From contig CM049306.1 of assembly GCA_026874595.1 (NCBI GenBank), forward strand, positions 30,373,519-30,437,518: a DNA stretch of 64,000 bases. Reading direction: 5' to 3'. The DNA is from Sipunculus nudus (lineage: Eukaryota; Annelida; Sipuncula; Golfingiida; Sipunculidae). Numbering within the stretch: position 1 is the stretch's first letter; every line of letters starts with the position of its first letter. The notes beneath the pieces were generated by a model. It saw only the letters and a program-made list of their open reading frames with translations, was not told where the DNA came from and ran no database searches. Made by a program: the position numbers and the translations under genes. This document shows, one piece after another, positions 13,601 through 28,600 of this stretch.

Positions 13601-16600
13601 AAAGTTGTATGTAGACTGACCTGGTGTAGCATTTCCTACCAGGACCTTCCTCTTTTCCCCTTTCAGGAGGTCCAGCAGACAAGCTCCAACCCACGAGATC
13701 TCAGGACCAAACCGGAAAGACTGCAAACAGCACATAACCACCACCTTATGTCAACATTATGGGAACAGTCCTGTCACCTGTGTTCAGTTATTTGATATTT
13801 CTGGCATCCCACCAGCCTCCACAGAAAAACAGCAGACTTTAATAATCTCTTATATCTATTCTACTGTCTTATCATCAAGTTACAATACACATCTGTACAG
13901 GTTGCAAGAAAGTGACCTTCTTTCAAATGAGATATTCAGTCGGTTTTATTTCCTTTTATCAATTATCTCAAAAGAAAGTGAAATATAAGCAAAGTTTTCA
14001 TGTTTTTTCAAGTTTGAAGGCAGTAAGTGATTGACAGCCCGGTCGACTTACCTGAGTCAGGTAGAATGTGTGGGAGGAGCTGACCTGCTGCATGGCATTG
14101 ACAGCTCCACGGAAAGCATAGATCTGCTGGTTGGGATCTCCCACCAAGATCTTAGGCTGCTTCTGACTCAGCATTGTGTCAGCAACAGCTACAACAATAC
14201 ACATTGACTTACAAATGTGGTAGTAATCATTTGTTAAATCTTACTGGGCCATCGTACACAAATAGTAAACAATGATTAGTTATTAATCTATGACTATTTT
14301 GGGCTCCTAACTGAATTATTACTTTTCAGTATTAGGACCTGTGATAAATCTGAGACCATTTACACAATTTCCTTTAAATTCTAAGGCCTTTTGGTAATAC
14401 ACATCAGCAGAGAACAGTCATCATCGTAAATGAGGGATGGGGGGGGGGGGAATTGGGGGAGGGGAAGACGGTCATTTTCCATATTTTCAAATATATCCTG
14501 CAGAATTTACCATTATTCATATGATCTATCAGAAAATAGGCCAACTGTGTATATCTAAGAAGTGACTTCAGCCAGTGTAAGACCTGTCCCCTGATGAAGT
14601 CTTGTGGACATGTCCTAATGCAAGAACAGGTAGTATTTTAGCAGTACTACACAGAACTAATCACATTCTCTAGGGCTGACAGTGATGTAGCACACCGTCT
14701 CTGTGACAGACCTGGAGTGAGATCCTGTGCTTCATCAATGAGAATGACATCATATCCTTGAATCTTTGGCCTCTTCAGGTGATACAGCTTCAGGTAGCCA
14801 TCGTGGGTCATGAGGATGCTGCGATCCTTCAGGTCCTTCATCTTCTCCCATATCACCTCAGCGTCAGACACGTAATTCTGTAACAAGATACAAGAAATCC
14901 TGTCCTGTTATACCTCTTTAATTTTCCACCCTCCAATCCCCCTAATAAAATATTCACAATTTAAACAAGAGCACCACAAATGTGCATCTTATGTCTTGTG
15001 ACCTCTGACCTCATTAAATATGCGTGAAATCTGCTGAGAATTCAATTGAGGTGAGAAACTCAATCAGTAAATATGTATAATGAGTTTCATGAAAATCCAC
15101 AGATTTTTTGTTAAGTCACTTTGGAACCGCTAAAGTGCAGTGACCTACGACCTCATTAAATATCCATGGATTTTGCTGAAATTCAAACTTAGGCTAGATA
15201 TTTTACTGATTAACATTTCTGATGAGTTTTATCAAAATCCTTTATATTCTTCATAGGTTATTATGGGGACACCACAAATTAGCCTAGTGACCTGTCACCT
15301 TATACAATATGTGTGGATTTTGCCCATAATTGAACTTGGGTGAGATAATCTGTTTGTGAGTAGTTATGGTGAAAATCCATCAAAGCCCTGGTATGTTTTT
15401 TGTGGTTACACTCAAAGTTAATGGATGGACGGATGGACGATGGGTATACCATAATACTCCTGTCATATGATGGGCATATAAAAAAATAAGTTTAAATCCC
15501 TTTAGGGTTACTTTCTCTTTCGTATTTTTACCTTCCCTAAGACTGTGGTCAGTACAATTTTTCAAAATGGTAGCACTTATGAATGATAAATAAGGATGTT
15601 TCTTGAAAAAATCTGCTATTTTAAACATCCTAATCTTTGCTAAATAATATAAAAGTTGGAACTGCATCACACAGTGCACAATAAAATTGGGAATTTAACA
15701 TTAAGTTTTTAGTATTGTTTTTCACATTAGAAATTCAATGATAAACTGTAAACACACAACCTTACCATTCTCATATCATGTGAGATAGGTTTTTTTATTC
15801 CCTTATCATCTGTCTGGTGCTCAGGAGTGTGGGCAGTGGTGATAAAATCATCAGCTGAATTCAGGAATGTATTTACAGTCTCTACCACAAACTTGGCCCT
15901 GATAAACAGATTTTCACCTTTCCTGGTTGGCAGGGCATATGCAACTTCATGTACTTTTAAGTTGCCAAATCGGCCTTGTTCATTCTGGTACCTAGATGGG
16001 TAATAAAGGACCAGTGTTAAATATAATCAGATTAATACAAGCACCAACTCAACAAACATCATTATAACACAACAAACTTGGCCAAATGACAAGACCCACC
16101 TGACTCTTGCCTCTGTGGTAATTACAATGACATCTCACTAGTATGAAGGTACAATCAATAATGCTCACATTTTAACAAAAGACCATGCATGTCATCAACC
16201 ATATATATAGGGACTCATTAACCTAACTTGCACAATATGATGTATTAAAATGATGATAGATATTCAATATATCTGAGATGTTTGTCATATCCATGATAGA
16301 ACAGCTTGTTGATTTCATCCCAGGGCTACGGCAATTTGGCCCCAATGAGCCCTAGCAGGATTATACAAACTGTCAAAAGCCAATATAACCCATTATAACT
16401 AGCCATCATATGAACTGGGCATGTCATGTCATATTACATAGGCCAAGGTACCTGTACAGAGTTGACAATGTGTGGTAAGTTAAACATTACAATTAACATG
16501 CATTAAAAACCCAATGCAACTGGCTGACATGGCACATCTAAATCTGATATTACTGTGTAAATGTGAGCATTATTCGGTGGCAATAATATGAACTGTCTAT

Positions 16601-19600
16601 GTAAGTTTAATGCTACTAAGATGCTTCACTGTAAGGCTTTATTCAGAAAGTTGCATTCCGTTAACTTAATTCTGATCATTCATCAACACCAGTTTGACAC
16701 ATCATCAATACTGCAGATAAACACTGAAAGGAAGTCATTAACTGAGAAAAAAACCACATCAATAAAGGAAAAATGGTTTTTATTCAGAATACTTACTTCC
16801 AACCAATGTATTTATAAGCAAGGGAGTGGCCAGTCTTGCAGGTAACATTTTTAGGAAACCTAGATTCTGCATGTTTGCGGACAGATCTGGAAATTAAAGG
16901 CATAGATAGAAGTCAACAACATCACTGTGTATTATATACTATTTCTCATTATCTTGCCTTATCATTCAGTGTGTGACTCCACTTTTCTTCCTTTCCAATT
17001 TACACCTGAGGCCATAGCAGCCTAGTTTCAGAAATAAATGGACTAACAAATAATGGATAAGAAGATACATTAAAATATAGACAGATTATCATAAACTGTC
17101 AATATACTTAAAACAAACTAGGTCACAATGACCTGTTTTCTATGAAGAATTTGAAACTGAAGAGATCTTCAATACAACAGTGCTATAGGTGCACCTGAAG
17201 GGTTTGAAAAGCAGTAAACAAAGAATAAATCAGAAGTAAGTTCTGACATGCAACAACATGTTACTATCAATGACTGAAGTTTTAACAAAGTTAATGTAAC
17301 TTCAATCATATCCCCAAAGTAGTAAGGGAACAGAAATTATTTTCTCATGCTAATTTTACCCCAAGAATATTTCAACTTGGCATTTAATCCACCTTCAACC
17401 TTCATTAAAAAATACTGGCAAAATTCCTAGGATTACATGGCTGGAAAAAACTTGGATGATGAACACAAAAACTTACGTATTGTAGACCACCAGGAGAAAC
17501 TTGACACTTGGTCTGAGCTGTGTATATCTTAACAAAGTGGTGGTTTTTCCAGTACCTACATATAAAATAAAATGTTGCGTTATGAGAATTCTAATCATCA
17601 TGAAATAATGTGCACACACAATCTATTGCAGAGCTTTGGCAGTGGACCTCTTACTCTGGTACAAAAATCACATGACATATTTCATAGTCTATTTATCAAA
17701 TATAATTGTATTATAATTATTTCCCAATTGAGTGAAGTAAACATGACAATTTTCTCAAGAAAAAATTATGTCAAAGAAAAATTATGATAATATATGACAC
17801 TGTTTATGGCACATAGCCAAGAATCAGACCAACAAGAGCTTGTAATCAAACCAACAAGAGCAAGTGTCACATGTTTAAAATTTGGACTGGATGCACAATG
17901 CGATATACAATTCTATGATCTGTGTGCACCCTGGTGTTGAACCTAGAGAACCTTGATATACCAAGCAGAGGTAACATGTAAGGATGTCTGGGATAACTGC
18001 AGTGTGTGACCGCAGCATGATAAGCGTAACTGACCTGCAAAGGCTATGATTTTCACGATGTCCCCAGGGACCACATTGTACTTGCATATCCTCATCTGCT
18101 CATGGGTAAGCTTCAGCTCTGTCTGACCTTCACTGAAACAAAAAATTTCCTGCTATAAGCTTCAATAATTATCATGTTCAGTGAGTAAATATCTTTCCTG
18201 ATTTTTGACACAGTGCATTATGTTCAGGCCAGTAACTTCATAAAATTTTGCAATATTTACCTAATTCTGGTATGTATATAAGAAATATAGGCAGGGATAG
18301 TTATGCAAAAAATGATTAAAATAACACCAGATTATCCCATAGTGGGTAGTCTTGTGGTGTTACAAGAGTTTTTTTTAAAGAAAAATTGAAAGAACAAAGT
18401 CACAGGCACCCAATTTTGGTTTAGTAGCAGAGCCTTGGGAAAACCTAAATGTATGTACCGGTACAATTTCAGATTCCTAGATCAAACTATTTAAAAATTT
18501 GCCAGTTTAAATGACAGACAGACAGAGAGCAAACAGACATAGGACTATTGCTATGAAAATGAAAATGGAAACAGAGAACAAAAATGGTAAGAAACCAAAT
18601 ATGATGTAACGCAGCAGGATCTACCCAGAATGACTGACCTCTGGCAGCATTTTACAGTCAAAATCTTTTTATAAAGACATTCTACCAAGCAGCCTCGTTC
18701 TGTATCCCTGCCGGACACTGCCGAGCTATACGGAGTGGCTCAGCTGCCAATTAAAAACATGCTGACCACAAAAGAATATCACGCTGAAGAAGCCATGGTT
18801 TTCACAGATGACATGTTGAGTGACACAGACCAGAAAAAAGAAGATTAGAATGATGAAAATGAGTGGGACTTAAACACGGACAAAGAGCAACTACCCATAC
18901 AGCTAAAATCACTCAATGAATAATTATGATTAACGTTATGATTCTGGTGTTTCACTCAAATATTTTGTATAAATTACATTTTGCACCATCGTGGATGGCT
19001 TAATTTACATCCTTTTTTGTTTTATGTCTATTTTTAAATTAAATAATTCATTTTAAATTTTGTATTTAAGGTAGAGCAAGTTTTCCTCTGGGTAGATTGA
19101 ATTCTGCTTGGTATGTCCTTGATATGTAATCTGGCAAAATTCTTAATGCCCGATGGTGCCAGATTAAAGGTGTTTGACTGTATCTGATTCATTAATATTC
19201 ATGACTGTACAGAAACTTGTGTTATCAGCTGGGAACCTTTTAAAACCAACACTGGCCTATGTTAGTGAAGTGATAAACAAGTGAAATGTCCCCTTAAATA
19301 ACAGGACTGGTCTTTTTTCCATTCCACTTACTGTCCCCCTCTCCTTATTGTCAGTTAAAATGAATTCTTGACATAACCACATTATATATATATACATGAT
19401 AGAAATGTGACTAAAATTTACAATTACAAATTATGTCTGTTCACACTAACATATCATGTTAGGGTCAATTTTGTGAATCCTACCTGTAACGCATCAGAGA
19501 CTGCTGACCCCCATATTTTGCCATAGATTTTGTCAGCTGTCCACAACTCCCGACAAACTGATTTTCATACAGGTACAGAGCATAATACACACGGTAGTGC

Positions 19601-22600
19601 ATTCTGAAAATAAAAGCATTATTTAAGGAAAAACAAACAAGAATTTAAGATATTCAGTACTGCATGTTATATTGCAGTTTATATTTTAGAGACTTTCATA
19701 ATCAATGATTAATAATACTACAAGGCCAAAATCAAGTTAAACTGAAGGCCATTTTATCTATATTATAAATGATTGTGGTACCACTCAACATTTGACTTTC
19801 AACTTCTCCCTGAACATGCCTCGGATATGCCCATTTTTGGTCCTGAACTGATTACAAATGTGTCCCATTTGGGCTAATTCACTATATTTTATTAGTCTGA
19901 AAAATTCAACATTTTTCCGAGAAGGGGCAACAGCAGCTCCATCTATACAGAACTATATAAACTATGCAAGGGCAGATAAAATGATAGTAAAGATTACAAC
20001 TGTGCTTACCAGCCTCACCACTCTGAACAATAATAGCCTGCACAAAGTGGTTTGGCATCACTGCAACTAAATCTCATGGTAATTTGATACAGATGGTTGT
20101 GAACATTTTGTCCTAAACACTTACAGTCTTTTCATGAGATTCTTGATTTCTAAAAGAAACCAAATATCATTTTTGAAGTAACTTAAAAAGGTATCACATT
20201 CATGTTAATTAATATAGAATGATGACTCGCTGATTTTGTCTTTTTTTTTAAGTTGACTGTGATACAATATGCATACTTGAAAATATAAGCTAATTAAAAA
20301 CGTTGATTGTGATAGAATATGCATACTTAAAAATAAAAGCCAATCAAAAACAAGTAAGCCTCACCCACTCCAGATCCCCTGTAATTTCAAGGTCTTGAAC
20401 ACAAATAGGAATGTAGCGATGCAATATAAGCACTCAGTAACCTCCATGGCTGTGCACTGAGATGACCCCAGACAAGATATTACCTCACTGATCTGACCTA
20501 CTTTCTCTGACAAGATCACAATGGTTGCAATAGTAGCCCAAGGATTTGGAGTCTGCAAGCAAATGTACAGAATATAGGTTATCTTTATTTATACTGTGCT
20601 TGTACAATTTAGTAAATATAAACAATAAGAAAGAAAGTTAAAACATGTGATGCAGATCTTTATCTCTTAACAAGTCTTGCTTTATTTCGATGGCAAATAT
20701 AATAAAGACTGACAATATTTCGAAGCATTTGACTCAATGACTATATATTTTTTGAATGTGACATTTTTTTCTTTTAAAATAACACTATAAAGAAAGAGTA
20801 ATTCATGTATTTTTATTAATTAGCTCTAATGAAATTATAAAATAGAAAAAGATGGCAATTTAAATGGTGATGCACGGCATTAAAGGAATATGTTAAAGAT
20901 GTAAAATTGGAGATAACACTTTAAGTACAACTAAAGATAGAGACTGCTTTGAGGGTGATATTAATACTGTGTTTGTCTTTTTGTTCATGAGGGTTTCAAA
21001 TTCACAATATAAGTGAATAAGAGGTCCCAACATAGAAGGCAAGTTAAAGGTAAAAGACTGATATAATGAATAATAATACATCATGTATGTTCAAAGAATG
21101 CTATTATAAATAATATCAGATCTTTCAAATTATCGGATATAATGTATAATAATTTCCACTCTGTCCATGTTCCCTATGTCCTTGTGCAGTTATTGAAATT
21201 TTACACACGATATTTGATATAAGTTATTTATATAATAATGGTTATACCCTGTGTTGGTGAGATCAGGAACATGGAAACTTAGCAAAGCACTGATAAAATG
21301 AATATTGCGATTTTTTTAACCTTGTGAATATGAAGCCGACCACAGAATAACATTTAGGGATACCTCTTCCTGCAGACAGTCAGGCAGTTTTTCTTTGATG
21401 AGATCACAAGCTGCTGGGTACAGTTGATGATGAGTGAGGCTGCCCAGCATGTCTGGAGCAGTCACTGGCTTGAAGCTGCACATATGTCTGCAATAACATT
21501 GTCAGAAACACCCAAGTTATACATTTAAAATAAAACAGCATACAACCAGATCTGGTGAGCTTTCACATAAATAAAACACAATTTGTAGTCTTTTATATTC
21601 ATTTTGAAAATTTAAATATGTGAAAGCCTACTTAGTGACTGGGTTCTCCATCATATTGTCACATTATCTATGTAATGGATCCAAGTTATTACAGTAACAC
21701 CTCGAATTACAACCATGATCGGGACCTTGCTAAAGTGGACACATTTGCGAGGTTGACGTCTAAATGAGGTCTTATATAAAGAGCAAAAAGAATCTGGTCA
21801 TTGTTTTGATGTGGTCCCTAAAACAAGGTGGTCATTAGGCATGGTTTTACTATACTTGAATGTACTGCAAGGAAACCATCAATAAAGCAATGTTATGTTC
21901 AGTATTTCCAATGCAGCAGAAATGTGAATCTGATAAAAATCACTCTTGAAATCCTTCCAGAAATCTGGCAGTTGATGCTTGCATGTAACATGCATTGGTG
22001 CTTTACTTAATATAGATACATGTAGACTGTAGTGGGTCATGCTTGAGATATGTCACTTAAGCATCACCTTACTGGTGTGTCCTGAACTTTACATTAACCA
22101 ATGCTTCCTTCAAATAGATCTCAAAGAGGATTAGAAATACCATAAAAAATATCAATAATCCTGTATACACAGTTTAAACACACAATATATTTACATTCTG
22201 AATAAGTGTCACAACTGTAAGTATAAAAATATCAGAAAAATACTGTGATCTCTCACTTGATTAAGCCACCAAGATATGTTTCCAAGGTGCTGAAGTTATC
22301 TGATGCCATGACTTGCACAATCTTGTCAAATGCTGCACGGTCATATTTCACCCGAAAATAAGACTTCTTCCAAGGGCAAAACTTCAAGAGAACAGTTGTC
22401 TTCAATATTAAATTACTCACCACAAGAGGATTCACACAAATATCACTTCCAAGAGCAAGAATTTTTTTAAAATATTACATAAGAAGCAACAAGAAAATTC
22501 ACATTTATGTGAACTATGCACTGGTATTCCCTGATCATTTATCCCCAAATCATTTAAAAACGACAAAAATTTGAGAAGCAATGGCAAAAACAAGTTCAAA

Positions 22601-25600
22601 CATAAGCTGATTTTAAATTAAAATTTATGATAAAATTTATATGGAGTTATTTAATATAATGCTCTTTTTGCTTTTCCCCTAAGAAAATTAACCCTTTAAA
22701 GTTCAGATTTTATATTTCAGACAGTTTATATTCACATTACAGGCATATAAAATCTCATTCAGTGTTCATGTTATAATTACCAAATTTTCAATATTGACTG
22801 CTGAGAAAGTTTGCTTTTGGTTAAGGAAAAGCTTTTGTGCCTAGGGAGTTGGTTCTAGCTGTAAATCTCAAGTGTCCCTTAGGGGCCTTTTGAGCACTGA
22901 ACGGTTAAGATGGGGATGTCACAGGATAATATGGCTGTCAACTGTGCCTTTAAAATCAAATTATATTATCAAACATGCAATCTAACAGAGAGATGTACAC
23001 ACAGATAAGTATTCCTTGCTGAAATCAAAACTTGTTCTGCATTACCTCCATAAATCATTCCTTCCTTAAACATCAAGACCACACTCTCAACAAATTTTCA
23101 TTTAAATTTATTAGATACTGTGCATGAAAGCAACAAGGAAATACATGCGCAAAGCATGCAGCTATGGATGAAATTCCACAGTATGAATATCAACTGATCA
23201 ATACACATCATGCTTACCTTGGGGTTACTTATGATGTCATACCAGTCCCTGCAAACGAGGCTCACGTTCAGCAACAGATCCATCAAAGGTAGGCGACACA
23301 AAATGTTTTCTACAATCTCCAATGGTAGATGCTGAAAATAGTCTATTCCTTCCTCATCTTCGCTGTCAGGACAATTCCCACTGCCCAGTAAACCATACGG
23401 ATCTCGGGAGTCCTTTGGTTTCTCTTTACCTGAAGGTGGATCAGGCATTTTGCTATACAGAAAGGGGTTATCCCTGTTGAACACTGCTTCTTTTTTGGTA
23501 GCTTTTCTTGATCTAGTTGGTCTTTTGTTGTCTTTTTTGGCATTTTTTTGTGCATTGAAAAGTACTTTGGCTGCTGGTATACTTAGTATTTCTGGTTTTG
23601 AATCTTGAGTTTGACGAGAGGTAGGTTTTTGCGGTGGGCTGTCATCTATTATATACACAGTGTCTGATACTTTCTTCAAAGGAGAATACATCACAGATGG
23701 CGATCTGCGAGGAGAGGACACTGGTTGAGATTTGGTTGGTGTTTTGTTGCAAGCTGCAGCTGGACTATAATTAGGTTTACTGACAGTACATGTTGGTTTC
23801 CCTCTTTGGAAATACCTGTCTAAAGAATTATTAACAGAAGGCAATTTCTTTTTACTATGTCCACTCTTCACAAAGCTGAAACTTTGCTGATTCTTATTGC
23901 CTGCAGTGTCAAACAACTGGTCTGCACCAGACATGTCAGGTTTAACAATGGTACTGGCAGACTGAAAGCCAGGCATGGCAGGAGTGTCATCATACTGTTT
24001 TAATCGAGGCATTCTGGGATACATCCCTCGGTTGGGATCTTTGGAACTCGTGAGAACTGAGCTTGGGTCTGCCAGTGCTGCTGCCCCTTCCTGACTCTGC
24101 TGGTAGTCCAGGCATTGTTGGGGGTCCATGTGCAGCCTGCGACGCTTACTCAGCTTTTGATCTGAATTATCTTCTTTGCTCTCTCTTGTACCTGATGCTG
24201 CATTTCCAGTACTGCTGATTGATTCTTGGCTGTCATCGTTTTCAGCATTTTCAATTTCTTAAAATATTGAATGGTTGTATGAATGAGAGATAGAATCACT
24301 AAGTGAATAATACAAAATATTCACAAACATTTTTATGGCAATAAAAGTGTGTGATCCATATATTATATGAATATACATGTATTCACGTATTTCAAATAGT
24401 CAATTATTCAAAAACTGTATTTTTAACTCCTGGGTCAAGCAAGGGTAATGCATCTGTATTATGGACATTTGAATTAATTTTGTCAGAAACAGACTTGCAG
24501 AGTAATAACTTCTCCAATTTGGGTCTCTCTACATTAAACCCAGGTCCCATCTGTGTCCATAACCAGATGCTTCCATGGTACAGCTATTCATATATTTACC
24601 GTTTTCCCCCATAGATAATCCGCACCCGTAGATAATCCGCACCCCTATTCAGAGCTACAATTTCTGGGGAAAAACCTGTATACCTGTGTATAATACGCAG
24701 CTAGATTCTGACGAAATCCTGAATGCTGCAAATTGTTTTTGTGGTGGTCATCGAATATCCGCTCTCTTCGTGGGTGTGACTTCGTCAGTCAACACAAGTC
24801 TCTAAGCAGAAGATCATTATACTTGAATTAGCAAATTGTCTATTCTCCTCCAATTGTTAAGTGTAAAAAGGGGGATTGTGCCTGGACCGCCGTTAACCAG
24901 GTATTGCAACACTTGTATTAAGCGTCACCATTGCAAGGCCTTCGTGTCCAAGAAAAGGGGTCGTACGAATGTCTTTTAATAAAATATCATCCCCATTCTA
25001 ACAACAACAAAAAACAGCAATGATAATTCTTAGTTACAGAATGTATACAAAAACACAGGTCTCCTTTGATGTTAATCAGAAGGAAAGCTTTCCGTCATGT
25101 CGGGTAACAAACTGTGACGAGCGTGTCATAAGGAGAACTACTCGCACGGTACCCTAGTTAGCCAATTAATGCTAATCATGGACAAACAGTTTTCATTAAC
25201 TCAACACACGCATAAATATGGGTAACCATCACTTGTTCTCCATTCAGTCGCTTATGGTCATCATGCCACGCAGATCATCGTATACGACAGCGTTTAAGTT
25301 ACAAGTTGTTCAGTATGCTGAACAGAATGGGAATCGCAGTGCTGCTCGCCATTTTGGTATCGACGAGAGCAATGTTCGACTGTGGAAAAGATCAAAAGGA
25401 CAACTTGAAAAAATGCCGAAATCAAAGAGGGCCAACAGGAGTCGTCAAGTTTTCTATCCTGAGGTGGACAAGCAAGTGCTGGAATGGATCAGTGAATGTC
25501 GCGCTCAGGGCAATGCAGTGAGCACAGTGCAAGTTCGACTGAAAGCCAACCTGGTTGCAAAAGATCTCAAAATTAGTGATTTCAAGGCTTCCTCAAACTG

Positions 25601-28600
25601 GTGTTATCGCTTCATGACCCGGAATGATCTTTCCATTAGAAGAAAAACCCACATCAGTCAAAAGCTCCCAGCTGATTGCGAGGAGAAACTGACAGCTTTT
25701 CAGGCCCATATAATCAAACGCCGCAAAGTACTGGACCCGCCACTGTCACTCATCGGTAACGCTGACCAGACGCCGCTAACGTTTGATCTACCTGCCGATA
25801 CAACTGTGGAAAAGAAGGGAGCGCACACAGTATCAATCCGTACGACTGGTAATGAAAAAAAACAGGTTCACAGTCATGCTGGCCTGCATGGCAGATGGCA
25901 CTAAATTACCCCCGTACGTAGTTTGAAGGTTTTGAGAGACAATAAATGAACTGTATTGATTTGCTACTCTTTTGTGACTTAATACTTTATGCAACCACAT
26001 GCATATATATTGATCATTAACTATTCATATCTTTAGTATAATATCATATGCAATCATATGCGTTGTGTAAAACATGTCAAATAAAATGGCTTTTTTTCTG
26101 ACGTAAAATGTTCTATAAGTTTTCATGTGTGAAAAAAAAGATTGTTAGAAATACACACGTTTATTAAGTTTTTAAATCAAATTTTCTGTGATGTTTAATA
26201 TCCACAACGGGGTTTCATTTTAAGCATATATATATGTATATATATATTTAACTAACTATAATAAAATACCCTAGGTTTGTAATAAATTTATAACACATCT
26301 CCGGGATATCATTAATTTACACAGCTGTTCAAACTGTCCATGCTTGCACAATAGGGTAATTAATTATTAATTATTAATTAACTTAGGAAACCACCAGGCA
26401 ATCATTCCTCCCTTGGCTCAAGTTGTTTAAATAGTAATTAGTGTATCACGGAACATTTCCCACGGACAAGGACTGACAGGTGCAGGTATATCAGGTAGAA
26501 ACGATCCCCTTTTGTGATTTAACACCACATGTAAAAATATGCCGCAGCGCCATCTGCCGACAGACATTGACATCAAAGGAGATCAGCCAAGCAATATACC
26601 ATCATGCAAATTTCACAACGGCGATCATCTGTTGTAAGCCATACTTAAAATATATTTTAAGTATCTGAAATGAAAAAAAGTGAATCAAATCAATAATTAT
26701 GTTGTTTTAATGCAAAATTTGTTGAAGTAAAATGAGTATACACTTTGTTTACATAAAATCCTTTATTATCGCTCATCATCGGCTCACCGTACGATGTTCA
26801 ATCTGACTGAAAAAAAGTTTGGAAATTATGTCTCCATGTATTATACGCACCAGGGTTTTTTATTTCGATTCTAAGAATTATTTATTTTATTTCGATTACC
26901 TATGGGGGAAAACGGTACTTATATATGATTTACCGGTACTGACAATAAATTTATATAACAAGTCTATGCACTAGTGATGGTGCTAGGATAACTATGCAGT
27001 CATAAACAGCTAGGGGAACAAGGTGGTTGTGGCAGGCAGTTATATACATTATACTTCATATGGTAGAGTGGTTTTATTAGAAGTTAAGTACATATTGTAG
27101 AGCGGCTTTACCAGAAGTTAAGTACATATGGTGGAGTGGCTTTACCATAAGTACATATGGTGGAGCATCTTTACCAAAAGTTAAAAACATATGGTGGAAT
27201 GGTTTAACCAGAAATTAAGTACATATGGTGGAGTAGCATTACCATAAGTCCATATATTGGAGTGGCTTTACCAGAAGATAACTAGAATACGGGTAGTCGA
27301 CAAGCAACTATGTGTATCTGCCTAAATCAGAGTGGAACGGGTGAAGTGAGGCATGGATTGAGTGGCAAGGGGAAATAGAGTGAAGTGTTGCATATTAGCA
27401 TGGATGTCTGCAGCCAAATGGTGTATGTAGGTTGCGCCACCTACCACAAAATCCAGAAAGCCATCCAAGTTGTATACATATGCAATATTTGAGGCAGATA
27501 AGTCAAACCGCTATATGTTTATGAGACAAAGAGATGGACGCTGTGCAAAAATGGTTGAAGGTGGCGCCACCAGTTTTGCGTATGATAAAGAGCTATGTGA
27601 GAACTATACACATGCAAAACTTTGGCCTAATCGGTCAAAGGGTTCCCAAGATATGAGCTTGGATATCTGCTGCATAAACTAGAATGCAGGTGGCGCCACC
27701 TGTCATAAAATCAAGAGAGCTGTCGGGGATGTATAAACCTGCAAAATTTTAGGCAGATATGTCAAACCACTGCCGAGATATGAGTGATTTTATCCCATGG
27801 CAGACAAACAGACGGGAGCTGTGCAAAAATGGCTGCAGGTGGCGCCACCAGTTTTGCTTATGATAAAGAGCTATGTGAGATCTATACACATGCAAAATTT
27901 TGGCCCAATCGGTCAAACGGTTCCCGAGATATGAGCTTGGATGTCTGCAGCGTAAACGTGAATGTAGGTGGCGCCACCTGTCATAAAACAGAAAAGCTAT
28001 CCAGGATGTATACGCATGCCGAATTTCAGGTGAATTAGTCAAATCACTGCAGAGATACGATTTTATCCCATGGCAGACAAACAGACAGGAGCTGTGCAAA
28101 AATGGCTGCAGGATGCGCCACCAGTTTTGCGTATGATAAAGAGCTATGTGAGATCTATACACATGCAAAATTTAGGCCCAATCAGTCAAACGGTTCCCGA
28201 GATATGAGCTTGGATGTCTGCAGCGTAAATGTGAATGTAGGTGGCGCCACCTGTCATAAAATCAGAACAAGGGACCTATGGGTCACGACGCTCAGCTGTT
28301 ATATATGATAAAAAAATATTATTTAGAAATGAGGCACATGCTGGTTTTGTGTGGTAATAAATATAAGCTGTATTATAAGTTGTTTTTGTTTAGCTTATGT
28401 ATGATTTTGATAGTACCTTTGGAGACAGGGAAGAGGATTGATTTCATTTATTTTATTAACAAATGGAGTACTATTGTCACACAGATTTTGACTTGGCCAT
28501 ATAACTTATAAGCAGAACATATAATATAAGAGTTTAACTATTTATTAAAAAAAATACAAATATTATCCCAAATATAATTTTTATTAAAAATAATAAGAGA

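Noticed and set aside
23343-23555. 70-codon minus ORF inside FBH1 exon 2
   Set aside because: Alternate frame of the Lys-rich coding exon.
27550-28255. CRISPR-like array (regular palindromic repeats)
   Set aside because: The spacers are themselves repeated, units diverge, and the setting is a eukaryotic intron; it is a transposon core array.
27470-28308. Several 68-139 codon ORFs on both strands
   Set aside because: Shadows of the family B tandem units; the same frames recur at each unit and break by indels.
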